DNA from: Lepraria neglecta
Lineage: Eukaryota > Ascomycota > Lecanoromycetes > Lecanorales > Stereocaulaceae
Assembly: GCA_033220425.1 (NCBI GenBank)
Contig: CM065649.1
Coordinates: 3,534,001-3,598,000 of the forward strand
Length of the DNA stretch: 64,000 nucleotides
Direction of reading: 5' to 3'
A program made the translations under genes and the position numbers. Position 1 is the first letter of the stretch. Each line of letters opens with the position of its first letter. The notes below the pieces were generated by a model. It was not told where the DNA came from, searched no databases, and saw only the letters and a program-made list of their open reading frames with translations. Of the stretch, positions 1-11,320 are shown in pieces.

Positions 1-638
1 TGTCTCGTCATTAATTGACTGAGCTGCCCTAATCTTGACAAGGGCGACATGGAGCGAGTCCCCGGCGTCCTCGATGTAACGAGGTTGGGCCAGTTTATGC
101 GAAAAGACCGGCTTCTCATCGACTGCCTTGATTGGAAGATACAGATTTCCTAGGTTCACCCCAACGTCCTTCCTTACGGGCGGCTGTGGCTTTTTGCTCT
201 GTGTTTGGGGGCCAAAGCGTGAGAGGTAAGCCTTCGCCTCACGCTTTGTGGCAGTAGACCCGAGTACGTCAAGGAACAAGTCCTGCAAAGGGGGTTATTA
301 TGGTTGCTGAACGTCCTAATGTATAGATACGTTACCTGATAGATCGTGTCTCCATGTTTTTGCTTGCTTACTTCTTCTGTCAAGCCTGTAGTGTAACTGG
401 CCGGGGCGGCCTCTAATCCGCTTGAGCTACCTTTCGGACCAGATTGTGTCGTCAATTGGCGCTGCAATTGAGAGACACTTCGTACAGGTGATGCTCGTAA
501 TGTCCTCTGCTAGGATATGTCAGCCTGTAATGTTCTAGCTACAACCAGAGGACTCAATGGCATTGTAGAGAAGAGGTATCTAACCTTCCGGAAGTATGCT
601 CTACTGCCTGTCCGCCAGCCCCAACGACAAGCTCTCAT
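1..638 (-). CDS. ARG2: Amino-acid N-acetyltransferase (NAGS), mitochondrial, 5' part
   Basis: Likely N-acetylglutamate synthase, first step of arginine synthesis in mitochondria. Only the N-terminal 169 codons lie in the window; the gene runs off the left edge. I model three exons on the minus strand: 638-585, 506-336 and 282-1, with introns of 78 and 53 bp. The first exon begins with a Met followed by an Arg-rich, acid-free stretch (MRACRWGWRTGSRAYFRK), a good mitochondrial presequence. The intron before exon 2 has a GCTGAC branch site and a TAGCAG acceptor. Exon 3 opens with LFLDVLGSTATKREAKAYL, which I recognise from fungal NAGS proteins, and continues with a VGVNLGNLY stretch and HVALVKIR. 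The kinase-like and acetyltransferase domains lie outside the window. The family call rests on this N-terminal block alone. Arg2 is usually arginine feedback regulated, but that cannot be seen here. Confidence 0.72.
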
Positions 639-1158
639 GTCTCATCCTCGAAAGTAAAAGCTATAGCAAAGCAATGGCATAAATATTACATAAAAACTAA
701 GGATGAAACGGATCCTCTATATGAAAGCTGGTGTGGGGTATGTGATCTGTGCGTCAGAGTCGCAAACTCTGACGTGCGAAAAGAAAAGAGACGATAATCC
801 GGGGAAACGCTAAGAGATTGCTAACCGAGCCGCTTAGGGTTTTTGAGGCTCTCACGAAAGAAGCTCTTTGCACGCCATCCCCATCACATTGCCACTGCTG
901 AGAAGAACGAAAGCGAGAGCATGCTATGAGCAATTTTCGGGGCCCGTGTCCCGTTTCAGTCCATGTCTCTATCAATATGGACCGACTGACCAAGGCCTCC
1001 TGAGCGTGGACTCTCGCGGAGATAACGGTCTTGCAATACGTCATGTGTTGACAATTCTCTTGCCTGAGACTTTCAGTTTTCTCGCTATACTCCGTGGTCT
1101 ATTCTCTGCATAAAAACATCTTTCTGTTTTCTGGTATACACAGACTTCGTTGGTAAAT
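639..1158. other. Divergent intergenic region, no gene seen
   Basis: About 520 bp between the divergent NAGS and dehydrogenase start codons. It presumably holds both promoters. Open frames on both strands here have no recognisable motifs and look random. Confidence 0.6.
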
Positions 1159-2186
1159 ATGGCACCTCAATTAGCATGGGTTGGCTTAGGCAACATGGGT
1201 CGGGTAAGCACCGGTCCAACTCGGAATCTCAAGGCCCTTATTGACCGTTAAATAGGGCATGTGCAAGAACCTCGTCGAAAAGGGTGATCTCACTAAGCCT
1301 CTCATCATCTTCAATCGTACACAGAAGCGAGCCACCGACCTCAATGCGAAGCTACCCTCAGGCAAATCAACGGTCGCCTCAAGCCTGGATGAGGCCGTGT
1401 CTAAAGCAGACATAATCTTCACCTGCCTAGGAGACGATGCAGCTATCAAAGATACTATCGAAGCCGCAATCAATGGAAACGTGAAGGGAAAGCTCTTTGT
1501 CGACTGTTCGACAGTTCATCCTGATAGTACAAACATGTTGGCCAAGAGCATTCACGGACGAGGTGCAGAAATGGTGGCATGTCCAGGTACGAGACCACAC
1601 ATTTGCACAGGCGTTTGCTCGTGTGCTGATGCATACTCTTGCAGTCTTTGGTGCACCTGCAATGGCCGACAACGGACAGTTGGTTTGTGTTCTTGCTGGT
1701 CCTGCGTCCGCAGTCGAAAAAGTGAAACCATACTGCAAAGGCGTCATAGGGCGAGCAAATATCGACTACAGTGATCAGCCGCAAGGCAAAGCCACCCTTC
1801 TCAAGATCATCGGCAACACTTTCATTCTCAACATGGTGGAGGCTCTATCTGAAGGCCATACGCTGGCGGACAAGAGCGGGCTGGGAAATGATAATCTACA
1901 TCAGTTTATTGAGACCATGTTCCCAGGTCCATACACAGCCTACTCAGGAAGGCTGATGGGTGGGGACTATTACAAGAGGGATGAACCACTCTTCGGCGTT
2001 GATTTGGCACGGAAAGACGCCAAACATGCTTTGAACCTTGCGGAAGCATCTGGTACGAAGATGAAGGATGTCGAAGTCGCAGATAGCCATCTCGCAGCGG
2101 TGCAGAAGCACATGGGCTCCAAAGGAGACATCGCCGGAATCTATGGCGCTGTGAGGCAAGAAGCAGGGCTCAAATTCGAGAACTAA
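1159..2186 (+). CDS. 3-hydroxyisobutyrate dehydrogenase-like NAD(P)-binding protein
   Basis: Beta-hydroxyacid dehydrogenase of the 6-phosphogluconate/HIBADH superfamily, 305 residues. Exons are 1159-1203, 1256-1586 and 1645-2186. The N-terminus carries the dinucleotide motif GLGNMGRGM, reconstituted only when the 52-bp first intron is removed, followed by FNRT at the end of the second beta strand. The D-C-S-T-V-H-P stretch near residue 105 matches the substrate-loop region of the family, and LLKIIGNTF near residue 180 holds the expected catalytic Lys and Asn. The C-terminal all-alpha domain includes DLARKDAKHALNLAEASG, close to the family consensus. There is no obvious mitochondrial presequence, so this is more likely one of the cytosolic fungal paralogues than the valine-pathway enzyme. 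The substrate is unknown. Confidence 0.85.
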
Positions 2187-2540
2187 AGAGCAGGACAATA
2201 TAATCCGAGTTACCAGCGGCGAACCTATACTTGCAGGCCTGCTTCTAGATGTACCACACCTTTCCACCTGAACCTTCTTTTGACAGTCATCAAGTAGCTC
2301 AAAATGATTTGTAAATGATTACAGAACCAAGCCGTGACTCATGAGTCCTATACTTTGATAAACGGAATTGCCCAACACGGCTAGCGTAGAATCCGCCACG
2401 CAACTTAGCGATATCAAAATGCAAAACCCATCAATCTTTAAGATCTCATATAACTACGCCAATCCACATAGAAGCTTCAGATCGACCGAGCTTCAAGACC
2501 TCCCATATCTGCAGCAGCAGACCTGATCAACCGTCCCAAA
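2187..2540. other. Intergenic, 3'UTR and eIF3g promoter
   Basis: 354 bp between two genes on the same strand. I see no open frame or repeat of note. Confidence 0.5.
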
Positions 2541-3667
2541 ATGTCCAAGGTAGCGAAGTATGAAGCTTTGTAATACTGGGCTCCTAAGAGAACGCGACAC
2601 TAACTCTTCTTTACAGTCGCCCGGACTGGGCTGATGATGATGAGTTCGACGGTCAGTCAATCCCCATAAGCTCCTCCCCCATCAACCCAAGCTCACAAAC
2701 CCCACAGACCCCAACGCTCTTCCCCCCCAAACCGTAACCACAAACAAAGACGGCACCAAAACCGTGATGTCCTACCGCTTTGACGACAGCGGCAAGCGCA
2801 TCAAAACCACCCGCCGGATCCGCACCACCATCAAAAAAGAGACTGTGAACCCACGCGTCGCCGAACGTCGCGCCTGGTCGAAATTCGGTCTCGAGAAAGG
2901 CCACGCTGCGGGCCCTTCCTTCGATACTACGAGCGTGGGGGAGAATATTATCTTCAGGCCGAGCGTCACGTGGAAGAAGGATGGCAAGGAGGAGAAGAAG
3001 GTTGGGGATGATCCGAAGGAGAAGCTCAAGAATATGAAAGTCAAGTGCCGAATTTGCGATGGGGAGCATTTTACGGCTAGGTGTCCGTTTAAGGATACGA
3101 TGGCGCCCATGGGGGAGGATGGGGCTGGTGGTGCGGGCGCTGGGGCTGGTGCTGATGGAAGCGATGATGGGGCTCCTAAGGAGGGAGGACTGGGCACTGG
3201 TGGTGGGGGTTATGTGCCGCCGCATCTTAGGAAGGGGGCTGCTGGCGCTGGGGAGAGAATGGGTGGCAAATATGAGAGGGATGATTTGGCCACGTTGAGA
3301 GTTACCAATGTGGGTTTCTTTCTTTCTTCCTTTCTTGGGGTAGGTTTTGTAGGAGCTTATGGCTGACTTTGGTGTGTGAAAAGGTATCAGAGTTCGCGGA
3401 AGAGAACGATCTTCGAGAGATCTTCGAGCGATTTGGTCGCGTCACTCGTGTCTTCTTGGCTAAGGATAGAGAGACGGGGAGGGCTAAGGGCTTCGCGTTC
3501 ATCAGCTTCCAAGAGCGTTCAGATGCTGCGAAGGCATGCGAGAAGATTGACGGATGTAAGTGAATTCAAAGACGTCCTGAATGTCTATAATTCACGTTGC
3601 TAACGTCTGTATAGATGGCTATGGTCACTTGATTCTACGTGTCGAATTTTCAAAGCGCGCTACATAG
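2541..3667 (+). CDS. TIF35: Translation initiation factor eIF3 subunit G
   Basis: RNA-binding subunit of eIF3, acting in the cytoplasm during scanning and reinitiation. 292 residues from five exons: 2541-2557, 2617-2651, 2708-3309, 3384-3555 and 3615-3667. The 17-nt first exon is needed to give [20 protein letters not shown], the usual start of fungal eIF3g. The middle has a CCHC-type knuckle ([14 protein letters not shown], around residues 115-130), a Gly/Ala-rich linker and [10 protein letters not shown]. The C-terminal third is an RRM: TLRVTNVSEFAEE holds RNP2 and KGFAFISF is RNP1. The 3310 intron uses a GTGGGT donor; I chose it over an alternative because it restores NVSEF. Length matches the family. 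The call is secure. Confidence 0.95.
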
Positions 3668-6600
3668 ATACTATAGATGCGAATGCATGTCTTCACCTAT
3701 TCCAATATGAGCATCTTACTTCAAGTCCGCCGTTTTCGCTTGTCAGGCTATATGCGGGAGGAAGCAGACTATGACTTGGAGTTTGGTAGCCGTGTTTAGT
3801 TTGGAGGTTGCAGGTAGGAGTCATGCTCCCCTCATAAAGCTTGAAGAAGATGTTGGGCTCGGCTCGATGCGTAGATGGGAGCTTACTGTTAAGGGTGCTA
3901 TTAACGGGAGGAGGAGATCTTGAATGTGAAGGTGAATTTAGGAGTCTGTTCTGCCTGTGAATATGCAGAGAAGAGCCATTCGTGGTGACTGTCTATGGAA
4001 CAGAGGGATTGAGATTCAGGCCGAGATCTTTTCGCCAGAAGCTGGTATTGGGCCCTTCTACTGGAGGGGAGATTTGGTCACTAAATCGTTGTTTCTAGGA
4101 GAAGTTTATTTCTGATGACTTGATTGTAGCAGGATGCAGGAACCCGCGCTTGTCCCTTCGAACCAAGAGCAGGATTGGTGGACATTCGTTGGAGTGGATC
4201 GAGAGCTTTGGTATTTCCTGAGGACGAGGATTTGGGAATTCGAAACCGGATCAGGTCAAAGGTCTAGAAAGCTGGGAATATTAGGTCAAACCAGCGTTAT
4301 GGAAATCTGGAACCCGGCAGAAGAAAAATCTAGAAAGTTACCTGTTGCGCAGGAGCAATGCGCTGGATTCTAGCAAGCGTGTATGGGTCGAGACGTGAGA
4401 TACCCACGGCGACGCTGAAAGGAAACAGTCAACTTAGCAATCAAGATACTGCCATAAGCTGCGTATCATGAAACAGACATGATAGGCTGACTAGTGAGAA
4501 CAATATCATAATAAAAATCTGGGTTACGGAAAAGAGGGACAGTCATCAGCAGCTCAGTTAAAAAATTGGGGGGACCCTTTTCGACGAGATCCTGCTCAGG
4601 GCAGGCCCGACATCGGCGAAGGAAACTCTGGACTTTGGGTCACACGTTCACCACCCCCAGAAAAAGTCCGGCGAGGTGGGTATTTTCCCTGCCTGCTGAT
4701 CGCCTATCGGTCTGTGCCGTGATGAGGCTCCTCTCATGGTGCGGATTTGATCTATCGAAGGGCGGATACTGCCCTGCTCATGAAGGAAAGTCCATGCAGA
4801 CCCGATAGCTAGGAGTCTTGCCCCGCGTGTTCCCATTGCCATCTCCTGGCTGGGTCAGCAGAGTAAAGTGATTTACAAGGCTGACGCCTGCGATAAGGCG
4901 TCTCAAATAATGCTAGAGGGCGAACGTCGGGCATCCGGGATGGAGGGCACATAGTTTGGAAAATTGAGCAGGGATCATGCATCTCAACTCTCACTATTCT
5001 TATTGTTTCGGCAACAGCGCTTGAGTACGTTGGAACTGACTCATCAAAGGACAAGCGTTGGGTGCAAGAATAGCATAGCATTGTAATACAGCGGAAATGC
5101 ACGAGTGCCCTGTACCCGTATCCAAATTTGCTTGTCCATCCTGCAAGTTCTACACAAGCTGGAGCGCAGGACAGGTGTGATCTGCAGTATGAGGGAATGC
5201 CTAAGCAATATTCATGCAGGTAGCTGAAATGTAGTTCTTCGGGAACATTCTTTCCTGATCATGCAGAGATTGGTCATACTCAGGGCAACACCTGCTTCAA
5301 GGCAAATTGTACCGACGGCCCATTGATGTAGCTCCTGTAAGCATGTCGCTGCGGATAATCTCGAACCGGCATATTTGTGCAAAGTCGAAGAGTCAGTGAG
5401 ATTCAAGGTCATGCGGATGACAATGTACGTTTAGAGCGGATAAAGACCATCGGCAAGGTCGCTAATTGGTCATGTAGCCTTAGCTTCCAAAACCTTCTAG
5501 AAATTCGCAATGTGATGGCATCCTATCTCACAGCAAGCGGAGAATAACCTCCGTGCTTGAAGTCAATGGTGGCGTACAATTTGTACATCAGTAACAGCAG
5601 ACAGCAGGTTCGACAGGTCGCATCTGCTCCACATCCAAGTGTCGGGCACATACCTAGAAAAATTCTGTATTGTTAAGTAGGTGATATTCTCACGTCCGTG
5701 ACCTCCAGAACCTAGAGGGCGACCTGGCGACAGGCGGAAATGAGCTGCCACTTCGATTGCGAAATAGAGGCAAGCTATTCTAGGGTACCTTGTGAGTCGG
5801 CTCGATCTGCCAGAAAATTGACATGAAACGAGGGTTCAATGACCAGCATTGAACTTCACATCTCTGGTGGCTCGAGGTTGTGATTTTCAACCAAAACGCG
5901 AATAGTGCTTTGGGTGACGTGCATTGATTGGCGCCGAGGTTAGTGGCGGCCCGAGGAGCCTCAACTTAACCCAAATATTTTCCGATCCAACGGCCGCCAA
6001 GGTCTTGGCAATATCATAACTTCACTCTTTCACACTTCGAAACTGTCTTTAACACGAACGGACTAGGAATAGCTCCATTCGGTTGCCTTTACCCTCCCGC
6101 GGTTAGCCAATCAGCCTGTCACCGGCCGGAAATTAGTAGCCTTCAAGCTTCAAGGTTCATTTCCCGCCTTCTCAGCGACTTTCAAAACACCTATCTTCGT
6201 CACAATTCCAATAAAAGCACTTTGTAATTTTGGTGCCTCCCCCTCCCCCTTACTCGTTGTGCTAGGGAGAGCCGCAGGAGGTCGGCCACTTCTCATCAGG
6301 CACCAGTGGGGCTGCAATGCTGCAAATATCATGGTTGAAACACATCTCACCTCCCCAGCATCATGGAGCGCAATAACCCCCACACTCGGGTTCTTTGCGT
6401 CCACATCCCTGTTCCCACGCGTTAATAGCCTGCTTCGAGCGCGTCAGCGCCCCCATGACGATGATGCTGCATACCGCTTCGTCGAAAGGCGACATCTAGA
6501 ATAGAGTCATTTGCAAGAGCAAGCGCCTTCGTCGGCGCCGATTCTCGGATGTGTTATTCTTGGGTATTTTTAGTATCCGATTGTACTCGTGATTGGAAAT

Positions 6601-6727
6601 GCTAGAATCTATATGGTTAATCGAAAGTGAGATCTGCGAACCGGGCATAACATGCGAGTTTGCTTCCCCAGAAAAGCGGTAAGAATATGGAACCCGGCGG
6701 CAACTCATGCGGATGACCTAGTAGTAG
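3668..6727. other. Gene-poor region with coding-like scraps
   Basis: About 3 kb without a convincing gene. On the minus strand, about 4341-4414 reads as a possible internal exon flanked by TTTCAG and GTAACT and translating to VAVGISRLDPYTLARIQR and onward, followed by a short terminal exon at 4251-4271; I cannot find the 5' exons. On the minus strand near 6345-6440, LLTRGNRDVDAKNP followed by ALHDAGE resembles an ankyrin repeat, but the frame is interrupted upstream. A CCAAT box (TTAGCCAATCAGC) lies near 6102-6115. Other open frames look random. Confidence 0.35.
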
Positions 6728-7474
6728 ATGAACATCACGCTAGTTATAGTAGCTCTCCTGCGAGACCTACTTAAGGAATTATTTTCTCCCTCTGAACTCC
6801 AATTCTTCTTCATCACTTTCAACATTCAAAGACAAACAACACTTCTTCACAATCGTTCATCAAGCTTCCCGTACCACTCTCACACGACAACAAGCTTTAC
6901 CCTTGGGCACCGAGCCTTGCTACATCCTGCCCATCTCGACACTTCCTGCCCCCACTTAAACCTCCGCGTATTCACTCCTGCTTAGCTCCGCTACGACCTT
7001 CCCGCCTTGACAGGTCTTCCCGTGCCTGGGACCTTTCTGCGTTGACACTCTCTGCCCTCGCCAGGCCCTCCCAACCTTGGCGCCTTCTCCTCTCAATACT
7101 GATCGCACCATTTTCGTGAGCGCCACGTTCGCTTTCCTGTTGAACCATCCTCTGCTAAAGGGGTTCGCGACTCGAGCGTTCGTAAGAACGAGAAAGAGGC
7201 AAGTGCTCGGTCGATCTATAGATGGACCTGAAGTGGTTAACTTTGACAGGTCAACAAATGTCAACCAAGCAAAATTAACCACTTACAAAATCGCTCCTTC
7301 TACAAGAATAGAGAAATCGCTTCGCTGGACCACCCACTTACGGCACCGCAACCTCTCCTCCTAGGATTGATTACGTGTGACTACTAGTCGGATAGCATTA
7401 GCACTGGGCCCATCAAATTGATTAGAGTCATACTAGAATTTCTCACGAAAGCTTCGACAGTATCCCTCATCACA
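6728..7474 (+). promoter_or_regulatory. Long pyrimidine-rich leader of the Ndt80-type gene
   Basis: The approximately 700 bp before the start codon at 7475 is rich in C and T and looks like promoter plus a long 5' leader. It contains an upstream open frame of 85 codons (6728-6985) and a perfect 10-bp inverted repeat, AAGTGGTTAA at 7231-7240 against TTAACCACTT at 7275-7284, with a smaller TTTGAC/GTCAA pair inside the loop. Long leaders with upstream frames often lower or condition translation of fungal regulators. That role here is inference, as the transcript start is unknown. Confidence 0.4.
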
Positions 7475-10218
7475 ATGGCAGGGCAAAATACCAGTAAGTC
7501 CACATTCTTCGTACAGTGTATTGCAGTCTGGACCTTTTCATGCTGTTGAAAAACTATTGCACTGTCGTGGGGGAAAACAACCTGCCTTTATGCTTTTTCC
7601 TGAGGAAAATGCACCCCTTTGACCATCGGTCATGTTGCCTCTTCCATATGTCCACCTGACGATGCGCAATGCATGTTCAATCATAGCTGCATGTTGCCTG
7701 CATAAGAGGAGCTCGTAGGTTTCTTGCATGACTACGTTCCGATCTGTTGAGGGACCACTTTGCATAGACTAACGGCATTTATAGACGCGCGGACCAATTG
7801 GAAGTCCAACGAATTTGGCCCATTTGACATCACGAATCTCCTACAGAGCAATGCGACGAACGAGGAGCTTGAAATAAAGTATGTTCAAAGCGATGCCCCA
7901 CCTATGAATTTCGAGTAAGTGGTCACTAATAATATTTGCTCACCTGCACTTCGTCCTGAGCTCTCGCTACTGCTTGTTCTCTACGAACATTACATTCTTT
8001 GCACTTCTCCTACATGATCAGCACGCACATAATCCCTTGAGCAAGATCTGCGTTAGTCGGGTTCTGGCCTCGCATGCACTTTCATTATCACCATGATCAT
8101 TCTGCACTTGCAACCCTGGCGCATTACAGTGTGTTGGTTGCCATGCATGGAGGCTAAAACTTGTACAGGTCGTCGAACTTCGAGCACTATTCTATCCCTG
8201 GAGACGACTACACCCAAACCCATGAGCAGCAGGTGGCATTCGTCAATCCAACGAGTACCGTTAACTACGGGCCAAGCCATGCACATCCGCAAGTCTTATC
8301 AAATCATGGACGGGAGGAATTCATGGAACAGTACCCATGGGCGCAGTCTTTCCAACCAAGTCCGGATTTTGAGTAAGTCTCCATTTATGGCTGTCGAGCT
8401 CTGATCCCTGCATGCCTGTCCCTGCACCCCAACGGTACCATGAACGCAGTGGCGAGACTTGCGTGCGCGACCATGTGAAACATTGACTGACATCTCTTCA
8501 GAGTGCCTGCAAATGTGGCAGCTACACAGCCTCCGCAAGGCCTTAGCTATCCGCACGGGCAACGAAGGCAAGCTCTGCCGGCAATGAATCCCCACCAACT
8601 GTTGATGCCAGCGGCTCCATCGAATACAAGGGGCCATCCTTCTCCGACGAACCCTCAGTGGACTGAACAAGGTTTTTATTCTTTTTCGAACATGGACCTC
8701 AACGGTCAGTTTATGGATTGGCCGCAAGTAACCCAGCCAGCCTACAGGACACCACCTTTCACAAGCCACACCTTCCGTGACGGGATGCCTGCTCCCATAG
8801 GCGAGCGCAGCTCATCAGGCCCGCCTATGGTCTTCCGGCAAGACATAGCCCTCCATGCCAACACAACCCCTAGTGACATGGAAAACATTCTGCAATCGGA
8901 AGGCGAAGACGCGGATATAGACCAAAGCATTCCGGAAGACAACGGAGGAGGCGACGGAGATAATGAGCAGATCCAAGTCGGCGGCGATCGCCGTCCGAAA
9001 TTGCCAATGAGTTTAATACCATTCGAAACCACTGTCAAAGTTCAACCGATATACGATGAAGGCGGTCGGACTGTGCCTGTGATTCTCGATTGCAAGATGC
9101 CAAGGCCTTTTGGCTACCTTGACAAGGAGGGTGCCCAAAGATGGGTGGCGTATCGTCGGAACTACTTCGAACCCATCGTGTCTATCGAGCTACAGCCGCC
9201 TTCAAGTAACGACCAAGGGCATCTTACCACAAACAATACTTCGGGTCGCATGACGCCTGTTCTTGATTTCAGAGTACGCCCAAGAGGCTACAGAAATGTA
9301 GACGAAGAGGTAGAAATGGTCCAATTCGACGCGGCGCGAGACCCTCTCCATACTGGTTGGGGCCTGAGTGACGAAAAAACGGGACCTGCACCTGTGAAAC
9401 TGAGGCCGAGGGGTGAGGGGGTCTATCCGAAGTCGACAGGAGATCCAAGTCTCCAGACCCAGCACAAATTCCGAAGAACTCAGTTCAAAGCTTCCACCAA
9501 CAACAATGGTATGAGGAGATCAAGACAAACGTACTACCACGTTCGTATCCAGGTGGAGGCTGAAGTCCAGGGCGACAATGGGGAGACGGAGTGGGTGCTA
9601 GTGGCCTCTTGCCGTTCGGGCCCTCTAATCATTAGAGGTCGAAGCCCAAAATCCTTCGAAGCTCCGCAGCCAGAGCTTCAGTTTCACAATAGAAGGAGGA
9701 AAGACGAGATCAAGGTAGAGGAACCGAGGCCAGCAGGCGAAAAGAACGCGAAGGTTAGGAAGCCAAGCGCAAAATCGCGCGGCCGTCAGAAGAGCTCCAG
9801 AGACGCTCTACCTTCCCGAATGACAGCATTGAATTGCGAAAGACCACAAAGGAGGACTCGAGCCTCTCAAGCTTTGATGATGCTCACTCGCGATGGAGAA
9901 GACACTCGCATCAAGTCGGAGCCCACTGATGAGATCATTGGCGATTTTCCTGACTACGCAAGCCGGCTTGCAGAGCAGGAGTTTGATTTCTCAGGCTTTA
10001 GCACGCAGAGCGCTGTCCGCAGAGCAACACGGAGCCACCCAAATCAGCTCCAACAGCGAGTCCCGGGTCCACCAGAAAAGGCTTATAGCTCCTCTGACTC
10101 GTTTGCTTATTCTGACTCGCCTGGCTCTGGTGAAGACACTGATGATCCTAGCGACCCGACATATGGGTCGACCTACCAAGTGGATGCACAATTCAGAAGA
10201 CAGGGCCGCCACCGTTGA
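7475..10218 (+). CDS. Ndt80/PhoG-like DNA-binding transcription factor
   Basis: Nuclear transcription factor of the Ndt80 (Ig-fold, p53-like) family, which includes yeast Ndt80 and filamentous VIB-1/XprG. 689 residues from exons 7475-7493, 7785-7914, 8169-8372 and 8502-10218. All four junctions keep frame. The first intron (291 bp) and third intron (254 bp) are long for this genome. The DNA-binding domain spans roughly residues 285-510: RRNYFEPIVSIEL, then HKFRRTQFKASTNNNGMRR, then YYHVRIQVEAEV, then WVLVASCRSGPLIIRGRSP, the family's signature order. The N-terminus is Pro/Gln-rich and acidic (EGEDADIDQSIPEDNGGG), a likely activation region. After the domain come basic nuclear-localisation-like stretches and a Ser/Asp-rich tail. 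It may act in nutrient response or sexual development as relatives do; the target is not deducible. Confidence 0.85.
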
Positions 10219-11320
10219 CTTCTGGGTATTACCAACGGCCCTGGCCTGCATCAGATGTCATTCGACCTCTCTTGATTGGCACCAAGTCGCCATAAGCAGT
10301 AATTTCCTCTTGAAACACGGATAGCTTTCTCCACGAACTGGTCAGTCCGGGCTGAAGAACGTTCCCATTGACCTCTCTTCGACGGCATGAAGTGGCACCA
10401 AAGTCTTGGTTGTGCACAAGTCTTCCTCCAATCCATGAACGATTTCTCCTCCCTCTTTCGCCGACCTTTAGCAATGGCACCAAGCCCTCTGGCCGCATCT
10501 GGTATTCTTCCGAATTCATCACTCTTTCTTCCACTCCACACTTCACCAACTGCTAGCACTGATCCTTTTTTGCGACATTTCATCGACAGCGTGTGATGGC
10601 GCTAGGGTTTCATAATAGTTGGGATACTGTTTGAGAGCATGTTCTCTTCGATTCTTCTGTTGATAGTATAGAATGACGCTTGGGTTTCATCGAGCGGTAT
10701 TCCAGACACGCTATCTTGGCGCTTTATACCCTATCTGGAGCAGGTAATTAGCAAGTGGCGCTCTTTCATTTTCTAAGAATGCATACTTTGAGCGTTTTTT
10801 TCCGAACTGCTGCTGGCTCAGTTGTACCTATTTACATGGACGCTAGAACGACCCATGAATATATAGATTATCAATGGCTTTTGACTCTCGTTCCGATTGC
10901 AATTAGTGCTTCGGCATTAGAATATCGAGGGGAAGGAGAGGCAAAACGAAATATTTCGGTCCGCCCCACCACCTCTACTTTCTACTCTAGAGCTAGCGCA
11001 CTCTTCTAGGGCTAAACGCCGTAACACTGCTTCCAAGCTTGCTCCAACATAAACAACGCTCGCAAGCGAAGGCCAGAGACTTCGATAGCAGCCATATCTC
11101 CCCGTTGACTTGTGTTTGAGGACAAGGCGATCCCAAGTACTTTGAATTAATATCACCAGCTTAAGGCCAATTATCTACACCCTACGTCAGCGGTCAGCCC
11201 ACTCCCCAGCCTGCCTGCACCCTGCAGTGCCCGCCTCTCTGAGAGCCAGTGCTCGTCCGACGACCAAGACCACCTTACACAGTCCTTCTGCTTTTGGGAG
11301 ACAAATCCATCAATAGCGAA
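10219..11320. other. Intergenic, no gene seen
   Basis: 1.1 kb between two plus-strand genes, presumably the 3'UTR of the Ndt80-like gene and the promoter of the DUF8035 gene. Open frames of 60-110 codons on both strands overlap each other and show no motif. Confidence 0.5.

Noticed and set aside
4566-4842. C/D-box-like strings (GTGATGA) in the gene-poor region
   Set aside because: A single C-box match without a paired terminal stem or D box at proper spacing is not enough for a snoRNA.
10229-10583. Overlapping minus-strand frames of 106-110 codons past the Ndt80-like gene
   Set aside because: They overlap each other and plus frames, with no family features; probable 3'UTR shadows.
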